Both the position numbers and the translations under genes were made by a program. The notes below the pieces were generated by a model. It was not told the DNA's origin. It searched no databases and was given only the letters and a program-made list of their open reading frames with translations. Shown here piece after piece: positions 1 to 5,868 of a stretch of DNA of 10,649 nucleotides (position 1 is its first letter; every line of letters begins with the position of its first letter). Source of the stretch: Cyclostephanos tholiformis (taxonomy: Eukaryota; Bacillariophyta; Thalassiosirophyceae; Thalassiosirales; Thalassiosiraceae); contig JALLPB010001221.1 in the NCBI GenBank assembly GCA_036939975.1, positions 1 to 10,649 of the forward strand, given 5' to 3'.

Positions 1-151
1 TTAAACATCAAAAAGTCAAGTCTAATCTTCAACCTATTAGCAGTTAACACTTATCAAAAAGGTTTCAAATCCCTTCTTACTTTTAGGTCGATTTCCATCA
101 ATGAAACAAGTCTTGTGAAAAGTGTCATATTTCCTCAACTCCACCCTGCCT

Positions 152-191
152 AAAATCTAGACGGCATGTCCGGACATGCCGTCTAGATTTT
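152..191. repeat. Perfect 40-bp palindrome without a spacer
   Basis: The left arm (152-171, AAAATCTAGACGGCATGTCC) is followed directly by its exact reverse complement (172-191). All 20 base pairs match and there is no loop; pairing ends at 151/192 (T opposite T). It could be a cruciform-forming site, a fold-back mobile-element relic, or a dyad binding site. No gene adjoins it that would make it a terminator. Confidence 0.95.
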
Positions 192-331
192 TCTAAATTT
201 TTGTTTATTTCTTTGTTAGACCAGATCTAGGATGGGCCACGTTTAGGCTGGCCCAAATGCGGCCTAAACCATTTCGACGAATAAATGCAGCCACCCACCT
301 ACTTCGAATGAAAACAAAACAAAAAATGGGT

Positions 332-384
332 GAGGGGAAAAGACACTTTTTCTGTTTGACGAGGGGAAAAGTCACTTTTTTCTG
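332..384. repeat. Two-copy tandem repeat, period 29 bp
   Basis: A 23-24 bp unit starting GAGGGGAAAAG and ending CACTTTTTCTG occurs at 332-354 and again at 361-384, differing mainly by AGACAC versus AGTCAC and one extra T. The second copy contains a near-palindrome, AAAAGTCACTTTT. Function is unknown; local duplication is the simplest explanation. Confidence 0.85.
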
Positions 385-474
385 GACAGACCATGCCATA
401 AACTAGAGTTGAAGAAAAAAGAACCAGACGTGAAAAAAGAACCCTACCCTCCATCCCCGGGTCCAATGACTACT

Positions 475-811
475 ACCATTTATGCCAGGGCATAAGCGAC
501 ATCAAAACAGCAAAGTGTGAAGGTCTAAAATGGCCAACTGTGCTTTCCTGCCAACACCTGGGCATGACATTTTCGTTTGTAAATAGAGCTGCAGTATGTT
601 TCATGAGTCAAGCCAAGTATATAAAAAATGCCAATTTTGCGCTGAATCCAATGGTTGCATCGAGGGTTTTCAAAACTGATCACATCATGCAGCAATTTAA
701 CTCATACTGTTTTAATGTTCTGACTAATGTAGATAGATTTGGTTAGATTTTTGGCTTTTTTAGTTAGTGTTGCTTATGCCATGGCATTGCTTATGCCCAC
801 GCATAAATGGT
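475..811. mobile_element. MITE-like non-autonomous DNA transposon (337 bp)
   Basis: Terminal inverted repeats lie at 475-497 (starting ACCATTTATGCC) and 789-811 (ending GGCATAAATGGT apart from its two mismatched bases), with 21 of 23 bases pairing. They are flanked by the direct repeat ACTACT at 469-474 and 812-817. The flanks are direct, not inverted, which is what a target-site duplication predicts. Each end also carries an internal hairpin (TTATGCC-AG-GGCATAA at 480-495 on the left), and a 12-bp palindrome ATGCCATGGCAT lies at 776-787. The interior has no transposase or credible gene, so the element would be mobilised in trans. The superfamily is not assignable by eye. The target duplication is low-complexity, so its exact boundary could move by a base or two. 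Confidence 0.72.
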
Positions 812-855
812 ACTACTTGATTATTTTAGCAGCACAACTTCCCCACCCAACAAAT

Positions 856-925
856 AAATCACTTCCCCCCACCTTATAGGCCAACTTTGACCTAAATCAC
901 TTCCCCCTCATTGGCCAACTTTGAC
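856..925. repeat. Degenerate two-copy tandem duplication
   Basis: The blocks AAATCACTTCCCCC and GGCCAACTTTGAC occur in the same order at 856-891 and 894-925; the second copy is four bases shorter in the middle. It lies between the MITE and the first decayed reading frame. It is probably a local duplication with no evident function. Confidence 0.8.
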
Positions 926-1260
926 AGCACTGTTCTCGGCACTTGCTTGACGGATTACCGCAAAATTTGATAGTGGCATCCCTCCCAATCTTCTCTAATG
1001 TCCTATTATCTCGACGATGCTTCAACCGGTGCTGCTTCAACTATGATATGAATGCAGCTGAAACCATATTTGATGAAAAAAATGACCGATTCACACAATG
1101 AGAAGAAGTCTCTCATTCCATCCACAAGATAGTGGTATGTGGAGAGTCCATTAACAAGCTAGTGGTATGCATAGAGGAGAGACAAGCGAAAGCCGATTCT
1201 TCCTTATTTTGGGATGACCTACTTGCTGAGTCATGGGGGTTAGACTATGCAAACAAATGA
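925..1260 (+). pseudogene. Unrecognised decayed reading frame, 3' part
   Basis: One frame is open from 925 to a TGA at 1258-1260 except for an internal TGA at 1099-1101. The part after the internal stop looks protein-like, with an acidic C-terminus (FWDDLLAESWGLDYANK, then stop). At 1117-1176 it contains two adjacent 30-bp units encoding SIHKIVVCGE and SINKLVVCIE; most of the differences keep the residue or its character, as expected if the duplication once evolved as coding sequence. No start codon or domain is recognised. It ends only ten bases before the convergent frame on the other strand. It is short, so it could be a chance open frame in low-GC DNA; the internal repeat is the best argument against that. 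Confidence 0.35.
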
Positions 1261-1269
1261 GCAATCAAA

Positions 1270-2303
1270 TTAATCATCAACATCATCGACTGATGAGTCA
1301 TCATCACTACTCCCATCATTGATGAGATAATTGACTTTTCTTGCCACTGCGGCCCTTGTGCTTTTCCTTTTACCTAGAACAGGAGACTTTGACAACTCAA
1401 TACTCTTGTTATCTGATGACTCATCAGCACTTTTTTCATTTGATGGTTTGCATAGCTTCTGGTCAACAGCATTCCTGTTCTTCTCCCTCTTCTCCCTCTT
1501 GGCAACATGCTTCAACAACTCCAATGACGCGAGTGTCATGGGTGAGATATCCGCGTTGACTGCAACTGTGTCTGAAGCTTTGCCTTTGCCTATCTGAATC
1601 CTACCAGATGAATTGGACTTGAAAATTTCAATTATGCTTCTGGCTGTATCGTCAAGTGCTTTGTTTGTGAGCTCTACATTCATTAGTTTGCTAACAATTT
1701 TGAAGAATTTATTGGACTCGCTACTGGATTGCACGGTTGCAGGTGGCTTCTTGTTTTCATTGAAGTGCTTTTCCCAGAGACAGGTTTCATAAGGATTAGC
1801 TGAATCCCTTTCAATCTGTCACTTCTCCATCAATTTTAGCTTACGAATATCTGCTCTTGTTGGTGAGTTGGCTAGCATTTTGAGATTTGCTTTGATTTGT
1901 ACTACTTCCAAAGCAGAACCCTCTGTTGTCATAAGTTCATTGATGCACAATCTGTTTGCATCAACAAGCAATGATTTTATAAGATTGCAACAAGTCAATC
2001 TCAAGCCAGAGGCACTATCACCATTGTTCTTTGCTGTACATCTCCTTCCCACAAAATGCTCCTGTTTTCAATGTAATCATTATTAGAACTTGAAATGCTA
2101 TTGACCAATGCAAGGATAATGCTTTCCAATATATGGAAGCCATCAGTTTGTGTTTGATTATCAATCATGAATGAAGTCACAGTGCTTACACAAACTGCCT
2201 GCATGTCTCTTTTTAGTTTTCCTCTGAAGGTGCAATCTGGGATCTCAATGAAATAAATTTTATAGGCGTGATGGGTAAGAACACTCCCATAAAATTTATT
2301 TAT
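1270..2303 (-). pseudogene. Unrecognised decayed gene with acidic C-terminus
   Basis: Read on the minus strand, a frame opens at 2303, just after TTTTTGTTTAG, which looks like a 3' splice site. It runs through residues such as IYFIEIPDCTF and MIDNQTQTDGFHILESI. Near 2050-2067 the protein-like reading moves to another frame (RLTCCNLIKSLLVDANRLC), which continues to 1270 apart from an in-frame TGA at 1819-1821 (LKLMEK, stop, QIERDS). The C-terminal 150 residues are charged: a KREKREKNR basic cluster, GKRKSTRAAVARK, and an Asp/Ser tail ending SSVDDVDD. That composition suggests a nuclear or nucleic-acid-binding protein, by inference only; no domain is recognised. Protein-like sequence continuing on both sides of two lesions argues for a recently lost multicopy or transposon gene. 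Any 5' exon upstream of 2303 was not resolved; the donors I tried (for example GTACTAAT at 2355) do not keep frame. Confidence 0.55.
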
Positions 2304-2624
2304 CTAAACAAAAATAATAATTTGAAATTAACTTCTCTCTGGCTTGAATTAGTACCTATTCCTACAGATGCAGGATAGAAAAAATGAAGAGATAGTAGGA
2401 TTCCCACATAGTTCAATGTTTGAATCAGTTTTCAGTTGTTTTTTTGGATGGGTGCAAAGCATAAATATTTCTCACAGTTTTGATGTGAGAAACTCTTATG
2501 CTTTGCACCCATCCGAACTATGTTGGATGGTGTGACTGCTCTACACTTAACAGTTTTTATTTTCATAAGTATTTATTTGTACTCTACTATCTAAACTCTA
2601 CTACCCTATGATAATACTACGATA
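2304..2624. other. Gene-free spacer with a hairpin
   Basis: No coding region is seen. The stretch holds the strong hairpin at 2446-2514 and an irregular TACTAC-rich segment around 2580-2640. It may include unrecognised 5' exons of the decayed minus-strand frame that begins at 2303. Confidence 0.5.
2446..2514. repeat. 69-nt imperfect hairpin with 19-bp perfect outer stem
   Basis: GGATGGGTGCAAAGCATAA (2446-2464) pairs exactly with 2496-2514. After a 3x3 internal loop (2465-2467 opposite 2493-2495) an inner 8-bp stem TTTCTCAC/GTGAGAAA (2468-2475 with 2485-2492) follows, around a 9-nt loop. A further GGATGG at 2525-2530 could compete for the CCATCC arm at 2509-2514. The shape is that of a small-RNA precursor or a tiny fold-back element; sequence alone cannot decide between them. 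Confidence 0.9.
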
Positions 2625-3233
2625 CTACTTATGATACAAATACCAAGGCGCAGCTATGTCAAAAACTTGGTGACCATGGCAACCCCCCCCCCTGGCCAAC
2701 ACAAAGCCAAAACATGATAAAAAGAGGGGTAGTGTAGCTAAAAAAATCGGTGGATAGCTCAGGTTAGTGCGCATCATTTTGGTGCAGCGACACAGAAAAA
2801 TTACAAGAATTACCTTAAAAAAACTCACCTTTAACCAGCAAGTGTGGCTGCCTGTAGAAAATAGAAATAAAATAAAGAAATAGTTAGTTATACAAAAAAA
2901 CATTCCCGTGTTGTGACGATCAAGGTTGATCTTGTGACATATGACGAGCTTGCTTAACTGTTTATTTGAAACCTCTGGAAGGCAGCGGGCAGGTGGGACC
3001 AAGGTTGTTGTATTTTTTTGTATGTGTTGTGTCGTGTGCTTGTGGCATGAAGCACAGTTGGTTTTGAGTCAGCCATTGGTCAATTTTGGCTTTAAATGAA
3101 AGCAACATACGTAGGGTTTAGTACTAAAATACAAGTCGGAAGGCAATATGGCAGAGGAAAAGGATGATACTTTTCTTGTTTCCTTGTAAGAATTATTTTT
3201 CTTAATAAAAAAATTGGAGTGTGTTAGGGAAAT
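2625..3233 (-). pseudogene. Doubtful open frame with a Cys/His cluster
   Basis: On the minus strand one frame is open from 3233 to 2625 except for a TGA at 3069-3071. The middle is protein-like and rich in Cys and His: YVCCFHLKPK, then after the stop LKTNCASCHKH, then PPARCLPEV and LVICHKINLDRHN. Beyond about 2893 it becomes Phe/Leu-rich in an intron-like way; GTATAACTAAC at 2893-2883 followed by TTTCTACAG ending at 2852 would make a 42-nt intron with a branch-point-like CTAAC, followed by another donor-like GGTGAG at 2829-2824. The CxxCH string could be a zinc-binding or heme-binding motif, but nothing else supports either. The region is AT-rich, so this may be chance. A competing small frame, ATG at 3148 on the plus strand, ends in a donor-like GTAAGA. 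Confidence 0.25.
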
Positions 3234-3517
3234 TCAATTGAACTTAGACCAATTAATTTGTTGTAAAAATAATTAATGCGAACACAAATTTATATTTTCT
3301 CTCAGAATATAAATGTTAATTTATATATATTAGATCTTTCTTTTATTCAGAACATTATTTAGTTTTTGTCCGCAAAATTTTTATAAAGAAATTAATTTAA
3401 GAAATTATAAATAAACACATAAGCAATTCAATTCTCCTGAACAGTTTTTTGCGTTAGCATTTTGGAGAGAATACTTTGTGTTTGTCATTTGAATTTTAAA
3501 CCTGAAAAGAAACATAA
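3234..3517. other. Very AT-rich spacer
   Basis: This is the most AT-rich stretch of the window, with runs such as TTAATTTATATATATT and a small hairpin (ATTTATATT at 3288-3296 pairing with AATATAAAT at 3306-3314). No open frame of note is seen. It may have been the 5' region of the decayed plus-strand gene that follows. Confidence 0.55.
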
Positions 3518-4779
3518 ATGGATGAGATGGTGGGGGACTATTCCCCATCCAAGGAGAGGGTAATTATTGTCCCTGTTGCTTGATCATCAAGAATGAGGAC
3601 ACATGCGATTTTCAACATGTATACTTAAAGCTGGCATTGATCATCTTGACGAAAAGGGGTGGTTTTGTGTGGGATATGAAGTACTTCCAATTCTGTGTAT
3701 TGTTGGGCATTCTGGATACAACACAAAAAAATCACCACTCTTTCATCAAATGTGTTTTTCTATTCTCGCGATTTGACCAGGTTGAACATGATAATTGCAA
3801 CATATCTTTATTGGTTAACTTTGTCCAGAAGATTAACCCCAAATGTCAGATTCTTTCACTCTATGAGTGGGGTCTAACATGGACTGAAGGAATCTGAATC
3901 ATCAAAGAGCAGCATCTCTAACGATGTGATATTTATTTGGATTCATAAAGCAAAAAGGCTTCACTAAATGTAACCAACGATGAGCAAGAGATTTGGAGAC
4001 AATTGAATGATAAGTTAAATTATTTGAGGACATCAATGAGAAATGGATTCAAAACAGGTATCAATATCAACAAAGGCAAACAAATGAGGCTACAAAATGA
4101 TACAGTTATTCCTTTCAGGAATTGTATGGAAACTATCCATGAACATGAGCACAAGAACTCCATTATTCTGTGTCAATGATCCATGAGAAGTTTGCCATTG
4201 CATTTGGGATTGTTATCTATCCTCGAGCTTTCCTTCATTAAACCACGTCAGCAATTTGTTGTCATGTTTTACCAAAGTTTCTCAAAACCTCTTGGTCACA
4301 AACCAGTGAAAAAGATACTTGCTGGATTACCCTTTGATCATTGGGTTCATTGTTTGGTGGTGATTAAGCATGTCTTAAATCACGAAGGCATGAAGTACAT
4401 TGTGTATGATGACCAAGTCCTGCATACTGCAATTGGAATCAGCTATATTAAAATGATCGCATTAATTGCTGTCAGACTGGTTTATAGGATTCTAGTTAAG
4501 AAGGCTGATCACTTGACTGCAAAGTTTATGCAACTTCTTATTGCTCTTTGCGAAGAATGCAACACAGCAGTCATATCTTCTGACAGAAGTTCTGAGAATT
4601 ACAGGAAGAACATGACACTTCTTGCTGACGCCAAGTTACTCAGACAAGAATCCAGCAGGTCGAACACAAATGAAATTAATGATGCAATGCAAGCGAGTAA
4701 GGTATCATGGGATGATGACATGAAAGTGATGAATGACACATTTTGTAAAATCCATGCTATTGGAATTGGATGGAAATGA
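3518..4779 (+). pseudogene. Unrecognised decayed gene
   Basis: A plus-strand gene remnant. A possible start ATG at 3518 opens with MDEMVGDYSPSKER; the reading then moves to another frame near 3555 (CPCCLIIKNEDTCDF). That frame runs to about 3890, where a stop (3895) is avoided by shifting again into ESESSKSSISNDVIFIWIHK, and returns near 3955 to the earlier frame (NVTNDEQEIWRQLNDKL). This continues to a TGA at 4177-4179 and then 199 open codons to 4779. The last part contains KPVKKILAGLPFDHWVH, a moderately hydrophobic segment around MIALIAVRLVYRILV, and a polar C-terminus ending CKIHAIGIGWK. I recognise no domain. Protein-like sequence persisting across several lesions supports a true pseudogene of roughly 400 codons, possibly from a mobile element together with the minus-strand relic at 1270-2303, but that link is unproven. 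Confidence 0.5.
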
Positions 4780-4889
4780 TGAATGAGAGTCCAAGAAGCA
4801 AAATAGCCGCATTTTCATCTCATAAAATGTTATCAAAGCCTGCAAAGAATCAAGTATTTAGTTGTTAGATCACTCTTGGGCATCTACAC

Positions 4890-5473
4890 TTATGATGGAC
4901 TGCTTTTGGCAGTGAGATAGTCAATCATCTCCCGCCTACCGTTGCCCACCACCGCACAACCCAACAGCTTGTGATGATCAAGATCCTCAGCTACTAACTT
5001 GGCACCGTTTTCTATCAGCAACTCGGTGCACTCTATCCCTTTCCATCCCAGGATGCAAATGTGTAGCGCCATTTTCCCACCCTCCAATTTGTTCCGTCAT
5101 TCCTTGCTCCCTCCCTTGGCTAATGCCTCCTGTATCGCCAGCATATCTCCACGACGTGCAGCCTCGTACAGTTCGGCGTTGAGGTCTCCCGGTCCGCCTG
5201 ATCATGGCCATCGTCGGCTTGGTATTCCAGGAATCCCTTCCATAGGTATTTGCTCTTGAGCCATTCTTCCTTGGCCTTGCGAGATGCGCCGCCCGAGGGT
5301 TTCGTCCAGCCCTTCAAGAAGCATTCTGACAGTGGCTGGGCGAACATGGCGAATCTGCCGGGAGTAGATCCACGTGGCAGTGTTGAAATCTTAGTCCCAT
5401 GTTGTAGGTACGATACTTCTCTTTTCTTGGCTTTAGTGATTCTCGGCCGCTGGTCCTTTCTCGCTAAGAGAAA
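4890..5473 (-). pseudogene. Ankyrin-repeat protein pseudogene
   Basis: On the minus strand a frame is open from 5473, with a possible 3' splice site TTTCTCTTAG just before 5463. It encodes a basic stretch (ITKAKKREVSYLQHGTK), an internal Met at 5347 (MFAQPLSECFLKGW) and KSKYLWKGFLEYQADDG. At 5185-5201 the reading frame shifts; the new frame gives NAELYEAARRGDMLAIQEAL, a typical ankyrin helix pair. An in-frame TGA at 5097-5099 follows GGSKE, after which the same frame continues with GGKMALHICILGWKGI and CTELLIENGAKLVAEDLD, a second ankyrin repeat (ALH at the start of helix 1, LLIENGA closing helix 2), and a third partial one ending YLTAKSSPS before the stop at 4890. Ankyrin repeats mediate protein-protein contacts. 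One frameshift plus one nonsense codon argue for a pseudogene. No GT-AG intron explains the shift, though a sequencing error could explain one of the two lesions. Confidence 0.72.
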
Positions 5474-5868
5474 TTATGTGTACACGAATTAATACTTGGC
5501 GAACCGAAGGTTTCCCATCGCCGACACACAAAATGATACCCCCTAAAAACGAGTTTCCCTCCGATCCGCCAACTCAACGTCTCACCAAATTTTCGCCATT
5601 TTGAGAGGCATAAAGTTAGACTTGCTCTCCTTTTCTCCCTTCTCTCGACATTGCCCTCCTATCTCGGACGGAAGGTGGTGGCCGAACATCGATTAGAGGA
5701 GATAGGGTGGATCGTGCGTATGCTCGTTGTTTTGTTTCCGCCTTCCTTGTCATCAGGAGGGCCGTGGGTGGGTAGTGCGATCAATTATTAACCATCTCCC
5801 AAATAGAGGTGCGCAGCAGGCAGCGAACGGTATATAATACGGCACGAAACGAAGTAATAACAATAAGC
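5474..5868. promoter_or_regulatory. Upstream region of the MYB gene
   Basis: This 395-bp stretch lies between the ankyrin relic and the MYB start and has no credible gene. Near its right end are AACGG (5826-5830), a TATA-like TATATAA (5831-5837) and, in the MYB frame, a closing stop TAG at 5773-5775. It would also have served the ankyrin gene on the other strand when that was intact, as a divergent promoter. Confidence 0.5.
5826..5837 (+). promoter_or_regulatory. TATA-like box abutting an AACGG motif
   Basis: TATATAA (5831-5837) directly follows AACGG (5826-5830), which is the core bound by animal and plant R1R2R3-MYB proteins. The box is only 31 nt before the first ATG (5869). If it is a true TATA box, transcription would start close to 5861 and either leave a very short leader or favour the next in-frame ATG at 5932. 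Both motifs are short and could occur by chance. Confidence 0.35.

Larger units (their letters stand above)
1..474. other. Gene-free AT-rich DNA left of the MITE
   Basis: No coding region is supported here. The only longer open frame (minus strand, about 205-399) is made of low-complexity and tandem-repeat DNA and has no recognisable protein features. The stretch contains the palindrome at 152-191, a small inverted repeat with 8-bp arms (GTTTAGGC at 241-248 and its complement at 262-269) and the tandem repeat at 332-384. It reads as repeat-rich intergenic DNA. Confidence 0.6.

Noticed and set aside
1331..1597. Plus-strand open frame of 88 codons
   Set aside because: It is the antisense shadow of the better supported minus-strand relic, whose charged C-terminus with NLS-like clusters is more protein-like.
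2683..2692. Run of ten C bases
   Set aside because: A simple homopolymer with no structural context; its length may also be a sequencing uncertainty.
3148..3190. Plus-strand ATG (MAEEKDDTFLVSL) with a donor-like GTAAGA, as first exon of the 3518-4779 relic
   Set aside because: The acceptors I tried at 3553-3558 do not keep the frame, and the intron would be much longer than the others here.
1099..5099. Recoding of TGA (Trp or selenocysteine) to explain the internal stops
   Set aside because: The intact MYB and channel genes use TGG for every Trp and have no internal TGA, and the interrupted frames also carry frameshifts; decay is simpler.
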